This document shows positions 16,038-24,560 of a DNA stretch of 64,000 nt, one piece after another (the stretch's first letter is position 1; every line of letters begins with the position of its first letter). Under the pieces are notes generated by a model, which saw only the letters and a program-made list of their open reading frames with translations, did not search any database and was not told where the DNA came from. The stretch covers positions 20,316 through 84,315 of the forward strand of contig URAP01000005.1 of assembly GCA_900545935.1 (NCBI GenBank), given 5' to 3'. A program made the translations under genes and the position numbers. The DNA comes from an uncultured Eubacteriales bacterium (lineage in GTDB: Bacteria > Bacillota > Clostridia > Oscillospirales > CAG-272).

Positions 16038-18884
16038 ATGAAGAACGATATTTTTGCAAACATTGCCGCTGCCGGCATCGGCGGCAGACAGGAGCTGCTG
16101 TCTCGCCCGGAGCCGGTGCCGTTCGAGCCGAACAATGCCGTGCTTACGGCGGGAGGCGAGGCATACGGTGTGTCGGAAAAGATGCATACCGAGGAGCAGC
16201 TCCGTGCCGCACTTGCCGAGCTGCGCGAGCGCTATGCTCCCTTTACCGAGGATCTTGCACCCGAGTGCCGCTCGAGCAAGGAGATCATCCCGCTCGGCGA
16301 GTTTACACTGTATGAAGAGGACAGCGATCCGAAGCAGATAACACTGCCGCATTACGGAGCGCCGGTCGGATGTCACGAGCAGCTTTATGATACGCGCTTT
16401 GCACTTCGCCCGGAGCAGACGCAGGGAAAAGCGGTGTATATCTGCATCGGAGGTGCGGACTATCTCGCATCTGTCTATGTAAACGGGGTATGTGTCGGAA
16501 TACACGAGGGATTTTTCTCACCCTTTGAGTTCGAGATAACCGATTATGTAAATGCGGGACTTAATGAGCTTCGTATTCAGCTTAAAAACGACCATGTATT
16601 TATGGGCAGCAAGGGGCAGGACGGCATTTCCTATGAGGGCGAGAAGATGTATGCCGCTACCGGTCCCGGCTGGGACGATCCCGCAGTCGGTTGGCATCAC
16701 TGTCAGCCCGGCATGGGACTGTATTCTGATGTCCGTATCGAGGTTCGCGAGCGGCTGCATATCTCCGATCTTTGGATTCGTCCGGATATCGGCAGCAGCG
16801 AGGCGGAGCTGTGGGTCGAGGTCCAGAGCTCCGAGTACGGCGAATTCCCGGTAGAGCTCGATATCTCCGTATACGGTCAGAACCACCGCGCGACCGTCGT
16901 CGAGAATATGTATTATCAGCCGACTGCGGTACGTATGTGCGGCCTCGGCGATACCTTTACCGCCGCTCAGGGTCCCGACGGCTTCGGTCGGGGAACGCCT
17001 ATTCCCGCCGAACACGGTAAGAATCTCTATAAGGTACGCATCCCCATGGGCGAATTCCTCCTTTGGGAGCCGGAGACTCCGTACCTCTATCAGGCACAGG
17101 TCGCGCTTATATACGGCGGCGCCGTCATCGACCGTGCGAGCGCGCAGTTCGGTATGCGCAGCTTTACCGAGGATACCGAGCCGGATGAGGCAGGGCTGCG
17201 CGGCATGTTCCGACTGAACGGCAGACCCATCCGTCTGCGCGGTGCAAATACCATGGGCTTTGAACAGCAGGATGTTATGCGCGGTGATATAGATCAGCTG
17301 CGCGACGATATACTCCTTGCCAAGCTCTGCAATATGAACTTCCTGCGACTTACTCAGCGTCCGGTTCAGGATGAGATATATAAGTGGTGTGACCGCCTCG
17401 GTCTTATGACGCAGACCGACCTGCCGCTGTTTGCCAAGATGCGTCGCTTTAAGTTTGCGGAGGGTGTGCGTCAGGCTCAGGAGCTTGCGCGCATGATACG
17501 CGGACACGCCTGCAATGTCGTTGTTTCCTATATGAACGAGCCTACCCCCGGTGCGGGCGGCAAGCCCCATCGCCACCTTACCCGTCCCGAGCTGGAGGAC
17601 TTCTTCTCTGCGTGCGACCTCGCACTCAAACTCTGCCATCCCGACTGCGTTATAAAATATGTCGACGGCGACTACGATCCGCCCTGTGCCTCGCTTCCGG
17701 ATAACCATTGCTACTGCATGTGGTATAACGGGCACGGTATCGACATCGGTCAGCTCTGGCGCGGCTATTGGCTGCCGACCAAGCCCGGCTGGTATTACGG
17801 CTGCGGCGAGTTCGGCACAGAGGGTCTCGAGCAGGAGAGCGTTATGCGCAAATATTATCCTGCCGAGTGGCTTACCGAGCCGTTCGATCCGGCGCATATC
17901 GTCGGTGCGCAGACTGCACCGTTCCATTATTTCTTCTACGACGATCAGGACAGCATGGGCGATTGGATAGAGGCGAGCCAGCGTTTCCAGGCTCTCGGCG
18001 TACGCGCCATGACCGAGTCGTTCCGCCGCGACAATCGTATGATAAGCGGTGCACTGCATCTGTTTATCGATGCGTTCCCGAGCGGATGGATGAAGACCAT
18101 CATGGACTGCGAGCGTCATCCTAAGAGGGCATTCTTCGCATATCGTGATGCGCTTGCGCCTATAATGCTCTCGCTCCGTACCGATCGCTTTACATATTAT
18201 GAGGGTGAGGATATCTCGATCGAGGCTCATATCTGTAACGACACCCAGCTTTCGGGCGACTGTCGCGTAAGATTTGAGCTTTACCGTGCCGGCGAGCTTG
18301 CGTATTCCGGCGAACAGAAGGCTTACATGGCTGCCAACTGTGCGGGCTATGCCGCAAGTGCGGTCATGCCTGCTCCCGAGACCTCCGATCGTGACAAGTA
18401 CACACTTCGCGGTATTCTGATAGACGGCGACGGAAAGGCTCTCGCGTGGAACGAGCTTCCTCTTGAGGTATTCCGTCATGTCGAGATCACCCCGTCGGAG
18501 AATACCCGTCTTATCACCATGCTCACAGAGGATACCGTTATCGCAGGCGAGACCGTACATGTCAAGGCGTGCGGAATGAGTCCGGTGCATTTCGCATCAA
18601 GAAAGACCGGACACCCCTCGGTAGCCGAGTTTGAGCCTGAGGATATCCGTTATTTCTACGACAGCTCCGAGGATATGATAACCCCGATAGTTACTCATAC
18701 CTTCGAGTGTGACGCGTTCGCTCCCATACTTGTCGGAGGCAATACCGACTCGGACGGCAACTGGCATAAGGTCATGATAGCCGGCGAGCTTATACGCGAC
18801 GGCATACGCTATGTTGTATGCAATGTCGACCTGCGTCTTGAAAATCCGATCGCCGAGCGTCTAAAAGCCGCATTGGTGAAATAA
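16038..18884 (+). CDS. Glycoside hydrolase family 2 protein (beta-galactosidase/glucuronidase-like)
   Basis: 948 residues. GH2 enzymes remove beta-linked galactose, glucuronic acid, mannose or arabinose units. An N-terminal sugar-binding jelly roll (VYICIGGADYLASVYVNGVC, then VGIHEGFFSPFEFEI) is followed by an immunoglobulin-like domain (about 240-380). The TIM barrel starts near FRLNGRPIRLRGANTMGFEQ. The acid/base is probably Glu501 in SYMNEPTPG and the nucleophile Glu591 in GCGEFGTEG. A further C-terminal beta domain follows. No signal peptide is visible, so it is probably cytoplasmic. The substrate cannot be read from sequence. The start has a GGAGGAAAAAAA site. It is a single gene, just outside the phage cassette. 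Confidence 0.87.
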   Translation: MKNDIFANIAAAGIGGRQELLSRPEPVPFEPNNAVLTAGGEAYGVSEKMHTEEQLRAALAELRERYAPFTEDLAPECRSSKEIIPLGEFTLYEEDSDPKQITLPHYGAPVGCHEQLYDTRFALRPEQTQGKAVYICIGGADYLASVYVNGVCVGIHEGFFSPFEFEITDYVNAGLNELRIQLKNDHVFMGSKGQDGISYEGEKMYAATGPGWDDPAVGWHHCQPGMGLYSDVRIEVRERLHISDLWIRPDIGSSEAELWVEVQSSEYGEFPVELDISVYGQNHRATVVENMYYQPTAVRMCGLGDTFTAAQGPDGFGRGTPIPAEHGKNLYKVRIPMGEFLLWEPETPYLYQAQVALIYGGAVIDRASAQFGMRSFTEDTEPDEAGLRGMFRLNGRPIRLRGANTMGFEQQDVMRGDIDQLRDDILLAKLCNMNFLRLTQRPVQDEIYKWCDRLGLMTQTDLPLFAKMRRFKFAEGVRQAQELARMIRGHACNVVVSYMNEPTPGAGGKPHRHLTRPELEDFFSACDLALKLCHPDCVIKYVDGDYDPPCASLPDNHCYCMWYNGHGIDIGQLWRGYWLPTKPGWYYGCGEFGTEGLEQESVMRKYYPAEWLTEPFDPAHIVGAQTAPFHYFFYDDQDSMGDWIEASQRFQALGVRAMTESFRRDNRMISGALHLFIDAFPSGWMKTIMDCERHPKRAFFAYRDALAPIMLSLRTDRFTYYEGEDISIEAHICNDTQLSGDCRVRFELYRAGELAYSGEQKAYMAANCAGYAASAVMPAPETSDRDKYTLRGILIDGDGKALAWNELPLEVFRHVEITPSENTRLITMLTEDTVIAGETVHVKACGMSPVHFASRKTGHPSVAEFEPEDIRYFYDSSEDMITPIVTHTFECDAFAPILVGGNTDSDGNWHKVMIAGELIRDGIRYVVCNVDLRLENPIAERLKAALVK

Positions 18885-19045
18885 ATCGTTCTCGAGCTGC
18901 CGTTGCGTTTTCTGCAAGCGCTTCTGATGATCGTTAGATTTTTGCGGGCATTGCCGATAGACTGCATGATTCGTTTCGGCATTTTTCGGAAAACAGCCGT
19001 ACCGGCATGACGCGCGCCGCACTTCGGAAATAACAGAACAGCATA

Positions 19046-19091
19046 AATAAAAAACGGGCATCGTGCAATTATAGCTGCGCGATGCCCGTTT
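19046..19091 (-). terminator. Second (backup) terminator downstream of khpA
   Basis: The stem AAACGGGCATCG pairs with CGATGCCCGTTT around a 16-base loop. On the minus strand it is followed by TTTTATTTAT. It lies about 250 bases beyond the first khpA-side terminator. On the plus strand only a short T-run follows, so termination of GH2 transcripts here would be weak. Confidence 0.6.
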
Positions 19092-19340
19092 CACTGCTGT
19101 TGAAGTTTAATAATGCGGCGTTGAGATTACAGACAAACAGATAAGAACGGCTTATAACTGATAAGAATCGAATTGCCTTGTTATGATATAAAAAATGTAA
19201 CGCTGTTAAAACGATCTCGGTCGGATAAAAACAAAAACAGTTGAAATCGAATCGGCAAGCAGAGCGCGGGACAAAACACTAAATCTTTAAGATGGTCGAA
19301 AGTACGAATAAGAAATAAAAGACTCAAAAGCACGAATCGC

Positions 19341-19395
19341 AAAAAAAAAAGACCCGAGCGCGTCGGCGGTGTGCCGTACGCAGCTTAGGTCTTTT
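19341..19395 (-). terminator. Terminator of the ylxM-ffh-rpsP-khpA operon
   Basis: An imperfect stem (AAAAGACC-GAGC-GCGT against ACGC-GCTT-GGTCTTTT) is followed on the minus strand by a run of ten T. It lies about 40 bases beyond khpA. On the plus strand the stem ends in TTTTGT, so it could also act weakly in that direction. Confidence 0.8.
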
Positions 19396-19435
19396 GTCTG
19401 TTTCTGTACGTGGCCGGTTTAGGCAGAGCGGGGAA

Positions 19436-19675
19436 TTACTTTATCTCTACCGAGACATGTCTCCCGTCAAGTCCTGCCGTAGCCTTCATCAACAGTCGGA
19501 TAGCCTTGGCTATGCGTCCGTGACGACCTATGACCTTGCCGACGTCGCCCTCGGATACCGAAAGCTCGAGGCAAACATTATCTCCGTCCACGGTTTCCGT
19601 GACGGTTACGCCGTCGGGATCGTCAACGATTCCGCGTGCAATATCCGTGAGAGTCTTTTTCAGATCTGCTGCCAT
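19436..19675 (-). CDS. khpA: KH-domain RNA-binding protein KhpA (YlqC family)
   Basis: 79 residues from the ATG at 19675; a GTG four codons earlier (19687) is an alternative. The RNA-binding loop GKVIGRHGRIAKAIRLLMKA is the KH signature, and the total length fits KhpA. In Firmicutes KhpA pairs with KhpB/Jag and affects cell division and small-RNA biology. It follows rpsP as in many Firmicutes, but here the operon ends without rimM-trmD-rplS. The Shine-Dalgarno AAAGGGA is separated from the start by an 8-bp hairpin (19689-19708). Confidence 0.93.
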   Translation of the reverse strand: MAADLKKTLTDIARGIVDDPDGVTVTETVDGDNVCLELSVSEGDVGKVIGRHGRIAKAIRLLMKATAGLDGRHVSVEIK

Positions 19676-19688
19676 TGTGTTAACCACT

Positions 19689-19708
19689 GCTTTTGCGTCG
19701 GCAAAAGC
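19689..19708 (-). promoter_or_regulatory. Hairpin between Shine-Dalgarno and start of khpA
   Basis: Perfect 8-bp stem GCTTTTGC/GCAAAAGC with a 4-base loop, directly after the AGGGA Shine-Dalgarno sequence. Folded, it leaves 13 bases to the ATG, close to the spacing seen at ordinary starts in this window. The same layout occurs before gmk and before the aldolase/SDR gene. Confidence 0.6.
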
Positions 19709-19792
19709 TCCCTTTCTCTGGAATAAAACGGCGGCATAATTATATGCCTGCCGCGTCGGTCGGAGTAAATCTTGTGACCGCTCTTGCCGATA

Positions 19793-20035
19793 TCAGTCGA
19801 TGATACCGCTCTTCTTGAAGATGGATCTTACGGTCTCGGTAGGCTGAGCGCCGTCAGCGATCCACTTCTTAGCCTGCTCCTCGTTGATCTTGATGGTTGC
19901 GGGATCGGTGAGGGGGTTGTAGTAGCCGAGCTCCTCGATAAAGCGGCCGTCGCGAGGGCTTCTCGAGTCAGCGACAACTACTCTGTAAAAAGCGTTCTTC
20001 TTGGATCCCATTCTTCTGAGTCTGATCTTTACCAT
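19793..20035 (-). CDS. rpsP: 30S ribosomal protein S16
   Basis: 80 residues, starting MVKIRLRRMGSKKNAFYRVV and continuing with VADSRSPRDGRFIEELGYYN, the standard S16 sequence. S16 helps assemble the body of the small subunit. A strong GGAGGAAAA site precedes the ATG. It lies between ffh and khpA. Confidence 0.98.
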   Translation of the reverse strand: MVKIRLRRMGSKKNAFYRVVVADSRSPRDGRFIEELGYYNPLTDPATIKINEEQAKKWIADGAQPTETVRSIFKKSGIID

Positions 20036-20077
20036 TTTTCTTTTCCTCCGAAAATTCTTATGTTAGGATAAATTTAT

Positions 20078-21421
20078 TTAAAAAGGCATTTTGCCCTTTT
20101 TACCGAGTAATCTCTTCATCATACGGCTGTTTCCGCCGCCGGTGAGCTGCTTCATGAGCTTGTTTGTCTGATCGAACTGCTTTAGCAGCCGATTTACCTC
20201 TTCTACCGAGGTGCCGCTGCCTGCGGCTATTCTGCGCTTGCGCGACGGATTGATTATCTCCGGCTTTTCGCGCTCCTTTGGGGTCATCGAGCGGATGATG
20301 GCCTCGGTCCTGCCGATTGCCTTTTCATCTACCTTGATGTCCTTCATTTTTGCGCCTGCGCCGGGAAGCATTCCGAGTATCTGCTCCATGCTGCCCATGT
20401 TCTTTATCTGACCGAACTGCTCGAGATAATCGTTCAGTGTAAAGCGCGAGCGCCTGATCTTTTCTTCAAGCTCCGCAGCCTTCTTTTGGTCATACGACTG
20501 CTGCGCCTTTTCGATAAGCGAGAGCATATCGCCCATGCCGAGGATACGGCTTGCCATACGGTCGGGGTAGAACGGCTCGATCGTGTCGAGCTTTTCGCCC
20601 GTTCCGACGAATTTTATCGGTTTTCCGGTAACGTAGCGTACACTCAGTGCCGCACCGCCTCTTGTATCTCCGTCGAGCTTTGTCAGAATAACGCCGGTGA
20701 TGTCGAGCAGATCGTTAAAGGACTGTGCAACATTGACCGCATCCTGACCGAGCATGGCATCGACAACGAGAAGTATTTCGGTGGGATTTACCGCCGCCTT
20801 TATCTCCTCGAGCTCGTGCATCATGTCCTCGTCGATGTGCAGTCTGCCTGCCGTGTCGATAAAGACCATGTCGTTTCCGTGCTTTATCGCGTGCTCCACA
20901 CCCTCGCGCGCTATCTTTACGGCATCGCGCTCACCCTCGATGGCGAAAACGGGAATATCGAGCTGAGCGCCTACCACCTGCAGCTGCTTGACAGCGGCGG
21001 GACGGTAAACGTCGCAGGCGACGAGCAGAGGGCGCTTACCCTGCTTCTTGTACAAACCGGCGAGCTTTGCTGCGTGAGTGGTCTTTCCTGCGCCCTGCAG
21101 ACCGGTCATCATAACGACTGTCGGAGGCTTCGAGGCTATTGTCAGCTTCGATTGCGCTCCGCCCATTGTCTCGGTGAGCTCTTCGTTTACTATCTTTATT
21201 ATCTGCTGACCCGGCATCAGGCTCTCGAGCACATCCGCACCGACAGCGCGCTCGGTCACGCGCTTGATAAAGTCGCGCACGACCTTAAAGTTAACATCCG
21301 CCTCGAGCAGTGCGAGCTTTATCTCGCGCATACCCTCGCGCACATCCGCCTCGGTGAGCTTACCCTTGCTGCGAAATTTTTTAAATGCAGCGTTCATCTT
21401 GTCTACAAGACTGTCGAACAT
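20078..21421 (-). CDS. ffh: Signal recognition particle protein Ffh (SRP54)
   Basis: 447 residues. Ffh binds the SRP RNA and signal peptides and targets membrane proteins to FtsY. The N domain (residues 1-85) is followed by the G domain with GLQGAGKTTHAAKLA, DVYRPAAVKQL, FIDTAGR and TKLDGDTRGG. The Met-rich M domain (ILGMLPGAGAKMKDIKVDEK, IINPSRKRRIAAGSGTSVEE, SRMMKRLLGKKGKMPF) completes it. The length is typical. It stands downstream of ylxM, as in most Firmicutes. No SRP RNA gene was recognised in this window. Confidence 0.98.
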   Translation of the reverse strand: MFDSLVDKMNAAFKKFRSKGKLTEADVREGMREIKLALLEADVNFKVVRDFIKRVTERAVGADVLESLMPGQQIIKIVNEELTETMGGAQSKLTIASKPPTVVMMTGLQGAGKTTHAAKLAGLYKKQGKRPLLVACDVYRPAAVKQLQVVGAQLDIPVFAIEGERDAVKIAREGVEHAIKHGNDMVFIDTAGRLHIDEDMMHELEEIKAAVNPTEILLVVDAMLGQDAVNVAQSFNDLLDITGVILTKLDGDTRGGAALSVRYVTGKPIKFVGTGEKLDTIEPFYPDRMASRILGMGDMLSLIEKAQQSYDQKKAAELEEKIRRSRFTLNDYLEQFGQIKNMGSMEQILGMLPGAGAKMKDIKVDEKAIGRTEAIIRSMTPKEREKPEIINPSRKRRIAAGSGTSVEEVNRLLKQFDQTNKLMKQLTGGGNSRMMKRLLGKKGKMPF

Positions 21422-21535
21422 AAAAAAGTATATCTCCCTTCGTCGGTGTTTTTCGTTTGTCTGCGGCGCTTCATTTCGACCGATCGACCGAAATCACTCT
21501 TCGCTCGGCTTTGCCTGCCGTGCGGCGGTAACATG

Positions 21536-21943
21536 CTATTTATACAGTTCTCCGAGCAGTCCGCACAGCTCTTTCAGCCGCTCTGTGCTCGGTTTATCCA
21601 CGGACAGCTCCCGCTGCATCTGCTCGGTCAGCTCCTGCGCACGCGAGAAGCGGTGCGCGAGTCCGAGCTTTTCCTCATAGCCGTTCAGTATCGACCTTGT
21701 CTTTTCGAGCGAGGCGCGGACACCCTGCCGAGACAGACCGGTTATCTCCGCCGTCTCTCCGAGCGACAGATCGTCGCTCCAGTATAGGTCGGCGATCTCG
21801 CGCTGTCTGTCGGTCAGCAGCTGACCGTAAAAATCAAGCAGATAGCCGAGCCGCGCGCTGTCCGGAATGTCGCCCTGCGGCAGTATTCCCGCCGAGGCTA
21901 TGCTATCGTTCTTATTACCACTATTATTATTTATCTCGCTCAC
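21536..21943 (-). CDS. ylxM: YlxM/p13-like DNA-binding protein
   Basis: 135 residues from the GTG at 21943. The reading frame stays open to 21991, but that ATG lies inside the promoter spacer and upstream of the expected transcription start, so it cannot be the real start. The conserved part (LGYLLDFYGQLLTDRQREIA, DLYWSDDLSLGETAEITGLS, RQGVRASLEK) is the sigma-70-region-4-like helix-turn-helix of the YlxM family, which modulates SRP function. The site before the GTG (AGAGG) is unusually close. It is the first gene of the SRP operon. Confidence 0.85.
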   Translation of the reverse strand: MSEINNNSGNKNDSIASAGILPQGDIPDSARLGYLLDFYGQLLTDRQREIADLYWSDDLSLGETAEITGLSRQGVRASLEKTRSILNGYEEKLGLAHRFSRAQELTEQMQRELSVDKPSTERLKELCGLLGELYK

Positions 21944-21959
21944 ATCCTCTATGATCAGG

Positions 21960-21980
21960 TGTAAAGCAAAACGCTTTACA
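21960..21980 (-). promoter_or_regulatory. Palindrome at the start of the ylxM-ffh transcript
   Basis: TGTAAAGC and GCTTTACA form a perfect 8-bp inverted repeat with a 5-base spacer. It begins immediately after the -10 box and covers the predicted transcription start. It could be an operator or the first hairpin of the mRNA. Confidence 0.6.
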
Positions 21981-21981
21981 G

Positions 21982-22010
21982 AGTATATCATTTTTTACTC
22001 ACTCTGTCAA
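21982..22010 (-). promoter_or_regulatory. Promoter of ylxM-ffh-rpsP-khpA
   Basis: On the minus strand TTGACA (22005-22010), a 17-base spacer and TATACT (21982-21987). It is arranged back to back with the plus-strand promoter at 22080-22108. Confidence 0.85.
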
Positions 22011-22079
22011 GCGTTTTTTAAAAAAATAATTTCATAAGACAGTATATTAGAGGAATCTTGCAGTTTTTTAATTAGCCGG

Positions 22080-22108
22080 TTGAAAAAATACGCGAACATG
22101 TTTATAAT
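22080..22108 (+). promoter_or_regulatory. Promoter of the TRIC-family gene
   Basis: TTGAAA (22080-22085), a 17-base spacer and TATAAT (22103-22108), placing the start of transcription about 85 bases before the ATG. Confidence 0.8.
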
Positions 22109-22199
22109 TGTAGTATAATTACATATTTTATTCTCCTGCGCACAGCTCGCATACCGGCGCGGACACGATCTGATTTTAACGGAAAACGGAGGCGGTAGA

Positions 22200-22913
22200 A
22201 TGACCGATACGGTCACACTTATACTCGAAATTATCGGAACGATAGCATTTGCTATATCCGGAGCACTCGTCGGCATAGAAAAGCGAATGGATATTCTCGG
22301 TGTGGCGATACTCGGCGCAACGACGGCGGTCGGCGGCGGAATAATGCGCGACCTGCTGCTCGGCAGTACTCCGCCGCAGGCACTGCAGCATCCGCTGTAT
22401 CTGATAATCGCTGTCTGCTCGGCGATAGTTATCTTCTTCTCGCGCATTCGCTCGGCGCTTCGCCGAAACCGTGTGCTCTTTGACGCTGTGCTTCTCGTAA
22501 TGGATTCAATAGGACTTGGCGTGTTTACCTCGGTCGGTATCGGAGCTGCAAAGCAGCTCGGCAGCGGCATGTTCATATCGGCTTTTGTCGGCGTTGTTAC
22601 CGGAGTCGGCGGCGGGGTCATGCGTGATATAATGAGCGGAGACATTCCGTTTGTTTTCAGAAAGTATTTTTACTGCTCAGCCTCGATAATCGGCGCGGTC
22701 GTTACCGCTGCGCTGTGGGACACGATAGGGGCTGTTCCGGCGATGCTGCTCGGCGCCGCCGTGATCGTTCTGCTCAGGTTCCTTGCGGCTCGGTTCAGAT
22801 GGCGGCTTCCGCGCGCCGTGACCGACGGTGATATTGATGCGGGCGACCTCACGGTGCGTCGGACATCGGCTGACGGTAGGGAGGACGGCAGCGCAGACGA
22901 CAAACGCGGCTGA
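22200..22913 (+). CDS. TRIC-family (UPF0126) cation channel-like membrane protein
   Basis: 237 residues with about seven membrane segments. The two halves repeat the same motif: GGGIMRDLLLGSTPP in the first and GGGVMRDIMSGDIPFVF in the second, the hallmark of the UPF0126/TRIC fold. Prokaryotic TRIC proteins form trimeric cation channels, often potassium-permeable. A charged C-terminal tail of about 40 residues follows the last helix. The ATG has a GGAGG site. It has its own promoter and is not clearly tied to the following yicC. Confidence 0.9.
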   Translation: MTDTVTLILEIIGTIAFAISGALVGIEKRMDILGVAILGATTAVGGGIMRDLLLGSTPPQALQHPLYLIIAVCSAIVIFFSRIRSALRRNRVLFDAVLLVMDSIGLGVFTSVGIGAAKQLGSGMFISAFVGVVTGVGGGVMRDIMSGDIPFVFRKYFYCSASIIGAVVTAALWDTIGAVPAMLLGAAVIVLLRFLAARFRWRLPRAVTDGDIDAGDLTVRRTSADGREDGSADDKRG

Positions 22914-23007
22914 TGAAGTTAAATACGAATAGAGCGGCTCGATTCGGAGGGCTTTTCATTGTCACGTCAGCGGCGCAAAAAAGCTGTTCTGCGGAGACAA
23001 TTCCGCC

Positions 23008-23036
23008 TTGACAAACGCAGATAAATGGTGTACACT
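23008..23036 (+). promoter_or_regulatory. Promoter of the yicC-remA-gmk-rpoZ-priA run
   Basis: TTGACA (23008-23013), a 17-base spacer and TACACT (23031-23036). The upstream ORF extension of yicC would start inside this promoter, which supports the downstream start for that gene. Confidence 0.75.
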
Positions 23037-23103
23037 ATACATGATAGGAATGTATGATGACGTAGTGTTATCTTTTTCCGAAAGCAAGGCAGAGGAGGCA
23101 GGC

Positions 23104-23991
23104 ATGGCAAGGAGTATGACCGCCTTCGGCAGATGCAGCGACATTGTCGGAGGAAAGAGTATAACGGTCGAGCTGAAAAGCGTAAACAACCGTTTTCTTG
23201 ACTGCAATTCCCGTGTGCCGAGAGCATACGGCGCTGTCGAGGAGCGGATAAAACCGTATCTTCAGTCTCGCGGAGTCGTTCGCGGCAAGGTGGATGTTTT
23301 CGTTTCGGTAATACGGATCGACGGCGGCGAGACCGAGCTTGCGCTCGACGGAGAATATCTGCGAAGATATATAGAACTGCTTCGGCAGATGCGCGATGAG
23401 TACGGGCTGCGTGACGATATCAGCGTGATGACGGTCGCCGCGAACCGTGATATCTTCACCGAGACCGAGAGCGGAGCAACCGAGCAGGATACCGAGGATA
23501 TAATGAGCGTTATATCACGCGCGGTCGATACCTTTATTGCCATGCGTATAGCTGAGGGCGAAAATATCTGCCGCGACCTCTGCAAAAAGCTCGAGCATCT
23601 CGGCGCGCTTGTCGGCGAGATAGAGCGCGAGGAGCCGAGAATGAACGAGGCATATCGTGCCCGCCTCGAGGCTAAGCTGCGTGCTGTGCTTGAGGGTCGC
23701 GGAGCAGGCGCTCCGGACGAGGCGAGGATAATCACCGAGTGCGCGATCTTTGCGGACAAGGTGGCGGTCGATGAGGAAACAGTCCGGCTGCACAGCCATC
23801 TCGACGCTTTCGGCACTGCGCTCTCATCGAATGATGCTGTCGGCAGACGGCTCGACTTTCTCGTTCAGGAGATCGGCCGTGAAATAAATACTATCGGGAG
23901 CAAGGTGTCGGATGTTCATATGACCGATACCGTAGTCGAGATGAAGAGCGAGCTTGAGCGCATAAGAGAGCAGGTTCAGAACCTCGAATAA
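23104..23991 (+). CDS. yicC: YicC-family endoribonuclease-like protein
   Basis: 295 residues from the ATG at 23104 (AGAGGAGG site; ARSMTAFGR is the usual family start). The N-terminal YicC domain (ITVELKSVNNRFLDCNSRVP) and the C-terminal DUF1732 (LDFLVQEIGREINTIGSKVS, then DVHMTDTVVEMKSELERIREQ) are both complete. YicC proteins are implicated in RNA turnover. It lies upstream of remA and gmk, the order found in many Firmicutes. Confidence 0.93.
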   Translation: MARSMTAFGRCSDIVGGKSITVELKSVNNRFLDCNSRVPRAYGAVEERIKPYLQSRGVVRGKVDVFVSVIRIDGGETELALDGEYLRRYIELLRQMRDEYGLRDDISVMTVAANRDIFTETESGATEQDTEDIMSVISRAVDTFIAMRIAEGENICRDLCKKLEHLGALVGEIEREEPRMNEAYRARLEAKLRAVLEGRGAGAPDEARIITECAIFADKVAVDEETVRLHSHLDAFGTALSSNDAVGRRLDFLVQEIGREINTIGSKVSDVHMTDTVVEMKSELERIREQVQNLE

Positions 23992-24023
23992 GAATTCCAC
24001 CCACGACCGACAGAGGTTAGTTT

Positions 24024-24290
24024 ATGAGATTTATCAATATAGGCTTCGGAAACATGGTTGCCGCTCATAGAGTGGTGACGCTCGTCAGCCCCGATTCATC
24101 GCCGATAAAACGAATGGTGCAGGATGCCAAGGATACCGGCAGGGCGATAGACGTTACCTGCGGCAGACGGACCCGCTCGGTAATAGTTACCGACAGTGAG
24201 CATGTTATCCTGTCCGCCGTTCAGCCCGAAACGATCGCGGGCAGACTTAACGACACAGAGCCTGACGACGCAGACCCGGAGGAGCTTTAA
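24024..24290 (+). CDS. remA: Extracellular matrix regulator RemA (DUF370)
   Basis: 88 residues beginning RFINIGFGNMVAAHRVVTLV and continuing SPDSSPIKRMVQDAKDTGR, the conserved RemA sequence. In Bacillus RemA is a DNA-binding activator of biofilm and osmoprotection genes; in other Firmicutes its targets are less known. AGAGGT precedes the ATG. It sits between yicC and gmk as in related genomes. The acidic C-terminal tail is a little longer than usual. Confidence 0.93.
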   Translation: MRFINIGFGNMVAAHRVVTLVSPDSSPIKRMVQDAKDTGRAIDVTCGRRTRSVIVTDSEHVILSAVQPETIAGRLNDTEPDDADPEEL

Positions 24291-24527
24291 GGGCAGCCGG
24301 AGTGTCGGTACAGACCGTCTAAGGTGCTTACCGCGGTGTTCTGTCGCAGCCTCGGAGCGGTGTTGATCGCCGTCGGATAGATACGTAAATATATAACGGC
24401 GGCATCTGTATCGGAAGATTTGATTTGATATAACTTTTAATTTGTCGGCACATAGAGCCGTGCTCGTCCGGATAGGTCGGGACAGAACGGCACGGCTGCG
24501 AGCCGATAGCAATACCAGATGAAAGGA

Positions 24528-24548
24528 AGCTTTCGGACGACGAAAGCT
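24528..24548 (+). promoter_or_regulatory. Hairpin between Shine-Dalgarno and start of gmk
   Basis: An 8-bp perfect stem AGCTTTCG/CGAAAGCT with a 5-base loop directly follows the GAAAGGA site (24521-24527). ATG codons occur right after it (24549) and 12 bases after it (24561). The layout matches khpA and the aldolase/SDR gene. A longer inverted repeat with 8-bp arms (AGCCGTGC/GCACGGCT, 24456-24497) lies further upstream in the same leader. Confidence 0.6.
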
Positions 24549-24560
24549 ATGGTCAGAGGC

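Larger units (their letters stand above)
18885..19435. other. Intergenic region between GH2 and khpA with two terminators
   Basis: About 550 bases with no supportable coding sequence. It is AT-rich in the middle. It holds two stem-loops (19052-19091 and 19341-19395), both oriented to stop minus-strand transcription from the khpA operon. No clear terminator for the plus-strand GH2 gene was found; the first hairpin may serve both directions. Confidence 0.6.

Noticed and set aside
16518..18590. 690-codon open frame on the minus strand opposite the GH2 gene
   Set aside because: It mirrors the codons of a clear GH2 gene, has no recognisable motifs or ribosome binding site, and is typical of antisense frames in GC-rich coding DNA.
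20486..21787. 433-codon plus-strand frame opposite ffh
   Set aside because: Antisense shadow of ffh and ylxM with no start signal.
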